Source: Clostridiales bacterium
GTDB lineage: Bacteria; Bacillota; Clostridia; Oscillospirales; JAAYOS01
Direction: 5' to 3'
Length of the DNA: 7,706 bases
Assembly (NCBI GenBank): GCA_012521525.1
Contig: JAAYMG010000387.1
Coordinates: forward strand, 1 to 7,706
Position numbers and translations under genes: made by a program
Shown here: positions 1-6,274 of the stretch, piece after piece
How the letters are laid out: each line of letters begins with the position of its first letter
Numbering within the stretch: position 1 is the stretch's first letter
The notes under the pieces: generated by a model
Seen by the model: the letters and a program-made list of their open reading frames with translations, nothing else
The model's database searches: none
What the model was told of the DNA's origin: nothing

Positions 1-498
1 CTCGATATAAATCCCGAGGCCGTCGTCGAGACGTATAAAATGTTTTACAACGAAGACACTTCGGACCTTATACGCCTAGAGGACTATGACTATATCGTGG
101 ATGCTATCGATACCGTATCTTCAAAAATAACCCTCGTTTTGAAGGCAAAGGCCGCCGGGACCAGGATCATAAGCTGTATGGGAGCCGGAAACAAGCTCGA
201 TCCTACGAAGTTCGAAGTGACGGACATATACAAGACATCGGTATGCCCGCTGGCCAGGGTATTGCGCTACGAACTGCGCAGAAGGGGAGTCAGATCACTA
301 AAAGTACTGTACTCCAAAGAAGTACCTGTCAAGCGGCTTCATAACGATACCGGCATGAGCGGATCCGGTCTAAATGAAAAGGCAGACAATGCCGTGGCCG
401 GGTTCAGAAAACAGGTTCCGGGCAGCGTATCGTTCGTGCCTTCAGTTGCCGGGCTTATAATTGCGGGTGAAGTAATAAAGACTCTTATTTCAGATTGA
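1..498 (+). CDS. tcdA: tRNA threonylcarbamoyladenosine dehydratase (TcdA/CsdL, ThiF/E1-like), 3' part
   Basis: This is the C-terminal 165 residues of an E1-like (ThiF/MoeB superfamily) protein; the frame is open to the left edge, so the start and the ATP-binding glycine-rich part lie outside. Known role of the family: ATP-dependent dehydration of t6A at position 37 of ANN-decoding tRNAs to its cyclic form (ct6A), in the cytoplasm. Visible family marks are an INPE stretch at the left edge, VDAIDT at residues 33-38 of the visible part, SCMGAGNKLDP at 58-68, a TSVCPLARVLR segment with a conserved-looking Cys82, and the closing VPSVAGLIIAGEVIKTLI helix. Complete family members are about 240-270 residues, so roughly 80-100 are missing. 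It ends in TGA and converges on the LysM-CAP gene. The SCMGAGNKLDP and SVCPLARVLR blocks favour TcdA over ThiF, MoeB or HesA. Confidence 0.9.
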   Translation, partial: LDINPEAVVETYKMFYNEDTSDLIRLEDYDYIVDAIDTVSSKITLVLKAKAAGTRIISCMGAGNKLDPTKFEVTDIYKTSVCPLARVLRYELRRRGVRSLKVLYSKEVPVKRLHNDTGMSGSGLNEKADNAVAGFRKQVPGSVSFVPSVAGLIIAGEVIKTLISD

Positions 499-597
499 GG
501 AAAATCCTGCAATTATGCGAAGATAGTATACTATAATGTAAATAGTGAATCAAGTATTATATTTTATTTCACAACTCACCGGGAAAGTACGACGCGT

Positions 598-633
598 AAG
601 ACTGGCAGGAGGAACTACCTCGCTGCCAGTCTT
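598..633. terminator. Long stem-loop between convergent genes, possible bidirectional terminator
   Basis: A perfect 11-bp inverted repeat, AAGACTGGCAG at 598-608 and CTGCCAGTCTT at 623-633, is extended inward by GAGG/CCTC (609-612 with 618-621). It leaves a 5-nt loop and one bulged G. It sits between the stops of tcdA (plus) and the LysM-CAP gene (minus), where a shared terminator is expected, and the arms begin with AAGA and end with TCTT as in bidirectional terminators. The weak point is that no clean T-run follows on either strand (plus side reads CTTGTTGAT). Terminator function is therefore inferred from position and stem strength. Confidence 0.55.
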
Positions 634-681
634 GTTGATACAATGTGAAAAATTCGAAATGCAAATACCGCAGGCGCGGCA

Positions 682-1317
682 TCATCTGCCTATAAACATC
701 TGCACCCAGTATTTACCGTCCGCGACATAGCCTACACCTATATGAGTGTAGGAAGAGTTGAGGATGTTGGCCCTGTGCCCGGATGAGTTCCACCATGCCT
801 CGACCACTTGAGCCGGTGTAGACTGACCTTTGGCTATGTTTTCTCCCGCCGAACGGTAGCTGATTCCGAACGCCTTGATCATATCAAAGGGAGAGCCATA
901 TGTCGGGCTCGTATGCGAGAAGTAGTTTTTGTTTCTCATATCCTGAGCTTTGTATTGTGCAACTCTATTAAGCTCCCAGTAAGCGGTCAGTGGCTTGAGT
1001 CCGTTTTGGGTGCGCTTTAGATTCGTAAGGCGTATGACTTCATTGACATAGCTTGTAAGGGTAGTGTCCGGCAGAGGGATGTTCAGGATCTGTCCGGGAT
1101 ATATAAGGTCGGGGTTTTTTATCTGGTCATTTGCGGCGATTATTTCACTTAACCCCACCTGATATTTGACGGCGATTTTCCACATCGACTCGCCCTTCAC
1201 GACAGTATGCTTGACAACAGCCGCTTCGGCAGAAGGCGACACGGATCCGAGAATGCAAACAGCAAAAAATATTACCAGCAATCTGGTGCCATATATGAAA
1301 ACTTTTCGTGACTTCAT
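682..1317 (-). CDS. Secreted LysM-CAP (SCP/PR1, YkwD-like) domain protein
   Basis: 211-residue exported protein. Residues 1-32 look like a Sec signal peptide: basic start (MKSRK), a hydrophobic core at about 13-26, and a likely cleavage after AEA at 30-32. A LysM domain (about 36-81; HTVVKGESMWKIA to YPGQILNIP) should bind N-acetylglucosamine polymers of peptidoglycan or spore cortex. A CAP domain follows (about 87-211) with YFSHTSP, SAGENIA, VVEAWWNSSGHR and IGVGY; His135, Glu159 and His181 of the usual CAP cavity are kept. Signal peptide plus LysM plus CAP is a common architecture in spore-forming Bacillota, often linked to the cell wall or spore coat, but the CAP domain's biochemical role in bacteria is not settled. 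The start is supported by AGGTGG (1322-1327) 4 nt upstream. It appears monocistronic. A specific function cannot be assigned. Confidence 0.9.
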   Translation of the reverse strand: MKSRKVFIYGTRLLVIFFAVCILGSVSPSAEAAVVKHTVVKGESMWKIAVKYQVGLSEIIAANDQIKNPDLIYPGQILNIPLPDTTLTSYVNEVIRLTNLKRTQNGLKPLTAYWELNRVAQYKAQDMRNKNYFSHTSPTYGSPFDMIKAFGISYRSAGENIAKGQSTPAQVVEAWWNSSGHRANILNSSYTHIGVGYVADGKYWVQMFIGR

Positions 1318-1371
1318 GATACCACCTTTTCCGTGATTTTTTAAAATTGATGATTATTTGATGACTTTCCA

Positions 1372-1401
1372 ATAATAAAGACTTTTTAATAATTCGATCA
1401 A
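1372..1401 (-). promoter_or_regulatory. Possible promoter of the LysM-CAP gene
   Basis: On the minus strand a TTGATC (-35-like, 1396-1401) is followed after 18 bp by TATTAT (-10-like, 1372-1377), about 55 bp upstream of the LysM-CAP start codon. The surroundings are very AT-rich, so chance matches are easy. A sporulation sigma factor promoter cannot be excluded for this kind of gene. Confidence 0.3.
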
Positions 1402-1655
1402 GCAGAACCAATACTTATAACAGTTGCTTTGGAATTTTGCCTCCCAGATTAGTATGGATAAAACTTCAGACAATATCCGATTCAAATGTGTGATTAAATA
1501 TGCAGGATTGAAAAAAACTTTTATACCTGTATATTTTTGATACCGGATGTCGAATTTTGACAGCCAATACCAGTTAATATCCCACCGATTAATCAATTTA
1601 TACAAAATTCAACATTAAATCTCGGCATTTTTGACATATAAGTCCTTTTGGGAGG

Positions 1656-1685
1656 TTGACTTGCAAGGTATAATTTTGTTATAAT
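1656..1685 (+). promoter_or_regulatory. Sigma-A-like promoter of the HEAT-repeat gene
   Basis: TTGACT (1656-1661) and a perfect TATAAT (1680-1685) are separated by 18 bp, about 46 bp upstream of the HEAT gene start. A second TATAAT (1669-1674) lies inside the spacer without a good -35 partner, and a TTGACA at 1631-1636 is too far upstream to pair with either -10 box. Transcription would start near 1692. Confidence 0.65.
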
Positions 1686-1718
1686 CTTACCAAATGGTTA
1701 ATAGCGAAAAAACGGAAG

Positions 1719-1725
1719 AAGGAAG
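1719..1725 (+). promoter_or_regulatory. Ribosome binding site of the HEAT-repeat gene
   Basis: AAGGAAG in a purine-rich stretch, 6 nt before the ATG at 1732. This fixes the start codon and supports the small reading frame as a real gene. Confidence 0.65.
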
Positions 1726-1731
1726 AAAGTC

Positions 1732-2058
1732 ATGAAGATCGAGAAAATTGAAAAATTAGCACAAAAAGGAAAGTTTGAAAAACTCATAAGCATAGCCGAG
1801 GGCAAGGACATCGAAATGGCTAAGGCGGCTATCTCCGCTCTCGGAACGATAAGGAAGGATGAAAGCTTCAATTTCCTTGTGGTCGCACTCCGCAATCCCA
1901 ACAAGGAGATCCGTCTTGCGGCGATCGAGGCCATGGGCAACATAGGAATGGATAGGGGAAGGACCCACCTCAGGCACCTTGCGGATACTGAAACGGACGA
2001 AGATATAGTAGCAGCCGCCAGGGAAGCTGCAAATAAACTGATGAATGCCAAGTTCTGA
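1732..2058 (+). CDS. Small HEAT-repeat (PBS-lyase-like) protein
   Basis: 108-residue soluble protein with no signal peptide or membrane segment. It is built of short helical hairpins: about residues 1-24, then HEAT-like units at about 27-53 (EMAKAAISALGTIRKDESFNFLVVAL), 57-83 (NKEIRLAAIEAMGNIGMDRGRTHL) and a final partial unit at 88-105. The repeated A-x-x-A-[LM]-G-x-I pattern and the charged N/D-x-E turn are typical of PBS-lyase HEAT/EZ-HEAT modules, which serve as protein-binding scaffolds. No catalytic motif is visible, so its partner and role are unknown. The gene has its own promoter and RBS, is followed by inverted repeats and is probably monocistronic. Codon use and base composition look like its neighbours. 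I am confident it is a real gene and a HEAT fold; a function is not assignable. Confidence 0.82.
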   Translation: MKIEKIEKLAQKGKFEKLISIAEGKDIEMAKAAISALGTIRKDESFNFLVVALRNPNKEIRLAAIEAMGNIGMDRGRTHLRHLADTETDEDIVAAAREAANKLMNAKF

Positions 2059-2085
2059 GTCGGTTTTACTGACTGAAGACTTTTT
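2058..2085 (+). terminator. Weak stem-loop and T-run just after the HEAT gene
   Basis: AGTCGGT (2058-2064) pairs with ACTGACT (2068-2074) through a TTT triloop with one G-T wobble. A CTTTTT run follows at 2080-2085, five bases after the stem. The stem is short and the gap to the T-run larger than usual, so this would be an inefficient intrinsic terminator. It begins on the last base of the stop codon. Confidence 0.35.
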
Positions 2086-2114
2086 AATAACGAATTTGAT
2101 AACGAATAATGATC

Positions 2115-2160
2115 GCGGTACACTGCATGACATGGATCAGCAATGTACCGCATTTATATT
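2115..2160 (+). terminator. Candidate terminator of the HEAT gene
   Basis: GCGGTACA (2115-2122) and TGTACCGC (2144-2151) form a perfect 8-bp stem. CTG/CAG (2123-2125 with 2138-2140) can extend it across a CAA bulge, and the T-rich tail ATTTATATT follows. It lies about 57 bp after the HEAT stop. The tail is interrupted by A, so the call is moderate. Confidence 0.5.
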
Positions 2161-2238
2161 GCATGAAATAACGGTTGATTAAAACCAGGACCTTATAAAT
2201 GATTCAAATTTAACATTCCTGACGCACGGATCATTCAC

Positions 2239-2301
2239 AATACCGGGCTGATTTCGAGACAGACGGATGCCCGGGTATTATCCATATTTGACCCGGGTCA
2301 A
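2239..2301 (-). terminator. CCCGGG-containing inverted repeats after htpG
   Basis: Directly after the htpG stop lies a perfect 14-bp palindrome (2288-2301, TTGACCCGGGTCAA). Further on, AATACCGGGC (2239-2248) pairs with GCCCGGGTATT (2269-2279) with one bulged G. The three GC-rich arms can pair in alternative ways. Position suggests a 3'-end or terminator structure for htpG, but no T-run follows on the minus strand, so a classical intrinsic terminator is not shown. Confidence 0.4.
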
Positions 2302-4188
2302 TTAACCTGCACTCATTATCCTGCAAAGGTCTTCGCTGAATGCGACCGGATCTTCAAGAGGAAGTCCTTCGATCAAAAGCGATTGCCCGTAAAGGATCCG
2401 GCTATATGTCGCAAGTTTGTCGGGGTCGGTATCCTTCAGCTCTACAAGCTTTTTGAAAACATCATGATCCGCATTGAGCTCGAGGACCCTCCTGGCCTTT
2501 ACGTCGATACCGGTTGGCATCGCATTGAGGACCTTTTCCATCTCGAGTGAAACTTCTCCTTCTGAGGAGAGGCAGGCCGGGTGGGATTTGAGCCTCATCG
2601 ATAGCTTTACCGATGACACTTTGTCTTCCAGGGCCTTCCTGACTTCATCCAGGAGCTCTTTATACTGCTTCTCCTTTTCGTCGGTCGCTTTCTTTTCATC
2701 CTCTTCAGAAAGCCCAAGGTCACCGGAAGTCACCGAAACGAACTTCTTTCCGTTCCAATCGCCAAGCAGCTTTACAAGGAACTCGTCTACGTCATCCGTC
2801 ATGCACAGGACGTCAAAGCCTTTTTCCCTTATTCGCTCAAGCTGCGGCAGCCTGGAGACGGTCTCGACGTTTTCGCCGCAAACATAATAGATATGCGGCT
2901 GTTCCGGTTTCATGGAATCGACATATTCCTGTATGGTGATGAACTTGTTTTCATTTAATGAGTGATATACCAGCAGGTCCTTCAGTAAGTCCTTATTGGC
3001 CCCAAAGCTTTGATAGATCCCGAACTTGATCGGCAGTCCGAAGAGCTTGAAGAAGGAGGTGTATTTCTCCCTGTCGCTTTCCAGCAGTTTCTGCAGCTCA
3101 CTCTTTATCTTTTTCTCTATGCTCTTTGCAATGAGCTTGAGCTGTCTGTCATGCTGCAGCATTTCCCGGGAGATGTTGAGGGAGAGGTCCTGCGTGTCGA
3201 CCAGCCCGCGAACGAAGCTGAAATAGTCGGGGAGGAGTTCGGGGCAGTTTTCCATGATCAGCACACCGCTCGAGTAGAGCTGGAGGCCGCGCTGGAATTC
3301 TTTCGTGTAGTAGTTATACGGTGCATTTGAGGGGACATAGAGGAGTGCGTTATAAGTAACTGCCCCTTCGGCATTCGTATGGACATACAGGAGCGGGTCG
3401 GAGAAATCGAAGAACTTGTTTTTGTAAAACTCTTTGTAATCCTCTTCCTTTAAGTCCGACTTGTTCCTCTTCCAGAGAGGGACCATGCTGTTCAGCGTCT
3501 CAAGTTCGTAATATGTTTCGTATTCCTTGTCGTTGTTTTTTTTGGGACGTGTCCTCTCCATCTCCATTTTTATCGGATAGCGGATATAGTCCGAGTATTT
3601 CTTTACGAGAGCGGAGATCCGATACCCGTTGAGGAACTCGTCGTAATTTTCCTCATCAGTGTTGTCTTTCAGCTCCAGAATCACATCGGTTCCGACTTCG
3701 GACTTCTCGCAAGGTTCTACCGTGTAGCCGTCAACGCCAGTCGATTCCCACTTGTAGGCCTGATTTTCGCCATACGCCAGACTTATTACGGTAACTTTTT
3801 TGCTTACCATGAACGCCGAATAGAACCCGACTCCGAATTGCCCGATGATATCTATATCATCCTTTAACTCGTTTGAGGTCTTGAACTCCAGTGTACCGCT
3901 GCGGGCGATCGTACCGAGGTTTTTCTCAAGCTCCTCACGGTTCATACCGCATCCGTTATCCGAAATCGTTAGGGTTCGATTGTTTTTGTCTGCGGTTATA
4001 AGTATCCTGAAGTCATCTCTGCTCAATCCGATATTGGGATCGGTAAGCGAGCGGAAATAAAGCTTATCGATTGCGTCACTTGCATTAGAGATCAGTTCGC
4101 GGAGAAAGATCTCCCTGTGCGTATAGACCGAATTGATCATCAGATCCAATATGCGCTTTGACTCGGTTTGAAATTCCTTTTTGACCAT
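2302..4188 (-). CDS. htpG: Molecular chaperone HtpG (bacterial Hsp90)
   Basis: 628-residue cytoplasmic ATP-dependent Hsp90 homodimer subunit, of normal family length and unbroken. The N-terminal GHKL ATPase domain has FLRELISNASDAIDKL with Glu31 (catalytic) and Asn35 (Mg/ATP), DNGCGM with Asp77 (adenine contact) at 77-82, the lid segment LGTIARSGT at 91-99, and G116-QF-G119-V-G121 (IGQFGVGF). The middle domain carries Trp239 and NISREMLQ at 338-345, with Arg341 and Gln345 expected to reach the ATP gamma-phosphate. A C-terminal dimerisation domain follows; it lacks the eukaryotic MEEVD tail, as all bacterial forms do. The ATG at 4186-4188 is preceded by AAGGTGG 4 nt upstream and begins MVKKEFQTES as in the family. 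The longer GTG start at 4233 lies inside the CIRCE operator and is rejected. It has its own promoter with CIRCE, 115 bp after the ABC exporter gene. Confidence 0.98.
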   Translation of the reverse strand: MVKKEFQTESKRILDLMINSVYTHREIFLRELISNASDAIDKLYFRSLTDPNIGLSRDDFRILITADKNNRTLTISDNGCGMNREELEKNLGTIARSGTLEFKTSNELKDDIDIIGQFGVGFYSAFMVSKKVTVISLAYGENQAYKWESTGVDGYTVEPCEKSEVGTDVILELKDNTDEENYDEFLNGYRISALVKKYSDYIRYPIKMEMERTRPKKNNDKEYETYYELETLNSMVPLWKRNKSDLKEEDYKEFYKNKFFDFSDPLLYVHTNAEGAVTYNALLYVPSNAPYNYYTKEFQRGLQLYSSGVLIMENCPELLPDYFSFVRGLVDTQDLSLNISREMLQHDRQLKLIAKSIEKKIKSELQKLLESDREKYTSFFKLFGLPIKFGIYQSFGANKDLLKDLLVYHSLNENKFITIQEYVDSMKPEQPHIYYVCGENVETVSRLPQLERIREKGFDVLCMTDDVDEFLVKLLGDWNGKKFVSVTSGDLGLSEEDEKKATDEKEKQYKELLDEVRKALEDKVSSVKLSMRLKSHPACLSSEGEVSLEMEKVLNAMPTGIDVKARRVLELNADHDVFKKLVELKDTDPDKLATYSRILYGQSLLIEGLPLEDPVAFSEDLCRIMSAG

Positions 4189-4192
4189 ACTA

Positions 4193-4199
4193 CCACCTT
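4193..4199 (-). promoter_or_regulatory. htpG: Ribosome binding site deciding the htpG start
   Basis: On the minus strand AAGGTGG stands 4 nt before the ATG at 4188. In a longer translation from 4233 this RBS would be read as the residues Val-Gln-Gly-Gly, which supports the downstream ATG. The LysM-CAP gene has almost the same Shine-Dalgarno sequence. Confidence 0.85.
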
Positions 4200-4226
4200 G
4201 AACGTATTTTTGACCAATAATGCATA

Positions 4227-4253
4227 TTAGCACTCTAATAGTAAGAGTGCTAA
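4227..4253 (-). promoter_or_regulatory. CIRCE operator (HrcA repressor site) of htpG
   Basis: TTAGCACTC (4227-4235) and GAGTGCTAA (4245-4253) are perfect inverted 9-mers with a 9-bp spacer, an exact match to the CIRCE consensus. The element starts 3 bp after the predicted -10 box of htpG, so it covers the likely transcription start, and it ends 38 bp before the start codon. By family knowledge, HrcA binds CIRCE and represses transcription until heat shock; GroEL helps HrcA fold. No other gene is near enough to be the target. Confidence 0.95.
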
Positions 4254-4256
4254 TAT

Positions 4257-4285
4257 AATATAGCCTATTTTATCCAAAAATGCAA
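4257..4285 (-). promoter_or_regulatory. htpG: Sigma-A-like promoter of htpG
   Basis: On the minus strand TTGCAT (4280-4285) and TATATT (4257-4262) are 17 bp apart, placing the start near 4250, inside CIRCE. An alternative -10, TATTAT at 4255-4260, would give a 19-bp spacer. The fit of the promoter directly against the CIRCE operator supports the call. Confidence 0.75.
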
Positions 4286-4303
4286 TAGTATCGCGGAAGA
4301 ATG

Positions 4304-6274
4304 CTATACTGCCTGGCTTTCGGCTCCGTTCATGAATTGGCTGTTATACAGTTCATAGTAGAAGCCCTTCCTGTTCAACAGTTCTTCGTGAGTACCTTTC
4401 TCAATGATCGAACCGTTGTTCATGACAAGGATAATGTCAGCATTTCGGATCGTTGAAAGCCTGTGAGCGATAACAAAACTCGTACGCCCCTTCTTGAGCT
4501 TGGCCAGTGCATTCTGTATCAGGACCTCGGTCCTTGTATCAACGCTCGATGTGGCTTCGTCCAGTATAAGGATGGACGGATCGGCGAGAAATGCACGGGC
4601 AATGGTAAGCAGCTGCTTCTGGCCCTGGGAAATGTTCGAAGCTTCTTCGTTTATGACGGTATTATAACCGTCGGGGAGCGTGCGGATAAAGTGGTCGGCA
4701 CATGCCGCTACCGCAGCCTGTACTATTTCCTCGTCTGTCGCGTCGGTCTTTCCGTATGAGATGTTATCCCTTATCGTGCCGTTGAACAGCCAGGTATCCT
4801 GAAGCACCATACCGAATATGCTCCTTAAGCCGCCCCTTGTCATTTCTCTTATATCTACGCCGTCTATAGTGATGCGGCCGTCCATGACATCGTAGAAGCG
4901 CATCAGCAGGTTTACGAGGGTCGTCTTTCCCGCGCCGGTCGGTCCGACTATGGCAACCGTCTGTCCGGGTTTTACGTCGATGCTCAGGTCCTGCATGAGG
5001 ATTTTGTCTTCAGAGTATCCGAAACGTATATTTTCAAAACGGACAGCTCCTTCGGGATTTGCTATATCCCGGGGATTCGCTGCTTCCGGAACTTCCTCCT
5101 CAGCGTTGAGGATATCGAAGACACGCTCGGCGGAAGCGATCGTGGACTGAATGACGTTGGCTATGTTTGAGGTCTGCGTGATGGGCTGGTTGAAAAGACG
5201 TACATATTGCATGAACGCCTGCATGTCTCCTAGGCTGATGGTCCTTCTGGATACGAATATACCTCCGACGATGCACATCGCGACATAGCCCAGGTTGCCA
5301 AGGAAATGCATGATGGGCATGATCATACCCGATATGAAATTGGCCCTGCGCGAGAATGTGTAGTACATCTGGTTTATCTGCTCAAACTCTTCTATCGAGT
5401 CTTTTTCGCGGTTAAAGGCCTTGACGATCTTGTGTCCGGTAAACATCTCCTCTACGTGGCTGTTAAGGTCTCCCAGCGCTGTTTGCTGGGCTATGAAGTA
5501 ACGCTGCGACTTTGGAGCGATGACATATACGACGAGGAGGTACAGCGGCGTTATGAGGAGTGCGATCAGCGTCAGCAGCGGACTTATCCTCAGCATCATG
5601 AAAAGGACGCCTACGATGGTGATCGCTGAAGAAACGATCTGGGTCACACTCATTTGCAGTGTTGAAGATACCGTATCGACATCATTTGTGATGCGGCTCA
5701 GTATTTCGCCGTGTGTGTGCGAGTCATAATACTTAAGGGGAAGTTTGGCAAGCTTTGCTTCAATGTCGCGCCTTAAGCTAAAAACGAGCTTTTGTGATAT
5801 TGTAGCGACTATGAATTGCTGCAGGAAGGAGAAGAGGGTGGTTAGTATATAGATACTTCCCATTATAAGCAGTGTGCGGTATAAAGCGGTATAATTTATT
5901 CCTGCTTTCGATGAGACTCCCTGCTCGATGATCGTTATTGCGTTACCCTGTACTCGCGGCGAGATTACCGTAAAGAGGGAGGAGCATATTGACAGCACCG
6001 CTATCAGTGCGATTCCCCACCAATATGGTTTAAGGTATTTCAGGACACGTTTGAGCGTACCCTTAAAGTCCTTTGCCTTTTCGGCGGGCATGCCCATCGG
6101 ACCGCCGGGTCCTCCCCTGAATCCGCCGCCCGGAGGAGGCCCCATGGGACGCCGCGCCCTGCGGCGCTCATGCATTGCCTGTATGGGATCTTTTCCGCGG
6201 CTGTATTTTGACTGGTATTCGACCGGGATAGGAGGCCGCATACCGTTGAATTGCTGTTTTCTCTTGTCACTCAT
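4304..6274 (-). CDS. Heterodimeric ABC exporter, catalytic-site subunit (BmrD/TM288-like)
   Basis: 656-residue inner-membrane half-transporter with a six-helix exporter TMD (about 80-380) and an NBD (about 410-645). NBD motifs are Walker A GPTGAGKT at 444-451, Q-loop Gln492, signature ISQGQ at 548-552 (Gln for the first Gly of LSGGQ), Walker B ILILDE with catalytic Glu573, D-loop SSVD at 576-579 and H-loop His604. A canonical Walker B and H-loop with an altered signature marks the partner that supplies the active Walker site in an asymmetric pair. A cytoplasmic tail of about 65 residues precedes the TMD, with an Arg cluster (38-42) and a Pro/Gly/Met-rich run (43-63), seen in many clostridial relatives. 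The ATG overlaps the upstream subunit's TGA and has a strong GAGGAGG RBS, implying translational coupling. Probably a multidrug or lipid-like substrate exporter; the substrate cannot be read from sequence. Confidence 0.93.
   Translation of the reverse strand: MSDKRKQQFNGMRPPIPVEYQSKYSRGKDPIQAMHERRRARRPMGPPPGGGFRGGPGGPMGMPAEKAKDFKGTLKRVLKYLKPYWWGIALIAVLSICSSLFTVISPRVQGNAITIIEQGVSSKAGINYTALYRTLLIMGSIYILTTLFSFLQQFIVATISQKLVFSLRRDIEAKLAKLPLKYYDSHTHGEILSRITNDVDTVSSTLQMSVTQIVSSAITIVGVLFMMLRISPLLTLIALLITPLYLLVVYVIAPKSQRYFIAQQTALGDLNSHVEEMFTGHKIVKAFNREKDSIEEFEQINQMYYTFSRRANFISGMIMPIMHFLGNLGYVAMCIVGGIFVSRRTISLGDMQAFMQYVRLFNQPITQTSNIANVIQSTIASAERVFDILNAEEEVPEAANPRDIANPEGAVRFENIRFGYSEDKILMQDLSIDVKPGQTVAIVGPTGAGKTTLVNLLMRFYDVMDGRITIDGVDIREMTRGGLRSIFGMVLQDTWLFNGTIRDNISYGKTDATDEEIVQAAVAACADHFIRTLPDGYNTVINEEASNISQGQKQLLTIARAFLADPSILILDEATSSVDTRTEVLIQNALAKLKKGRTSFVIAHRLSTIRNADIILVMNNGSIIEKGTHEELLNRKGFYYELYNSQFMNGAESQAV

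Larger units (their letters stand above)
1318..1731. other. AT-rich divergent intergenic region
   Basis: About 410 bp between the divergently read LysM-CAP and HEAT genes, clearly more AT-rich than the flanking genes. It holds the two outward-facing promoters and RBSs listed separately. Between about 1405 and 1620 I see no convincing gene: the open frames there (for example 1354-1605 minus) encode low-complexity I/Y/W/K-rich peptides without a good RBS. No strong hairpin, tRNA or riboswitch fold was recognised. The length leaves room for regulator sites or a small RNA, but nothing in the sequence proves either. Confidence 0.5.

Noticed and set aside
526..540. TATACT/TATAAT motif as a promoter after tcdA
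   Set aside because: No -35 box at proper spacing and no gene downstream that it could serve.
545..730. Plus-strand 61-codon open frame starting with GTG
   Set aside because: It has no RBS, reads through the 598-633 stem-loop and overlaps the end of the LysM-CAP gene in antisense; no recognisable protein.
1145..1411. Minus-strand 88-codon frame overlapping the LysM-CAP start
   Set aside because: It is an out-of-frame overlap of a clear signal peptide and LysM domain, and its Cys/His/Arg-rich composition resembles no protein family.
1354..1605. Minus-strand 83-codon frame in the AT-rich intergenic region
   Set aside because: The I/Y/W/K-rich composition follows from AT-rich DNA, there is no good RBS, and no domain is recognisable.
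1698..2153. Two minus-strand frames antisense to the HEAT gene
   Set aside because: The plus-strand frame has promoter, RBS and HEAT pattern; the antisense frames are Ser/Leu-rich shadows.
2474..4060. Several plus-strand frames antisense to htpG
   Set aside because: They are Ser/Phe-rich mirror products of a fully conserved Hsp90 gene and lack RBSs.
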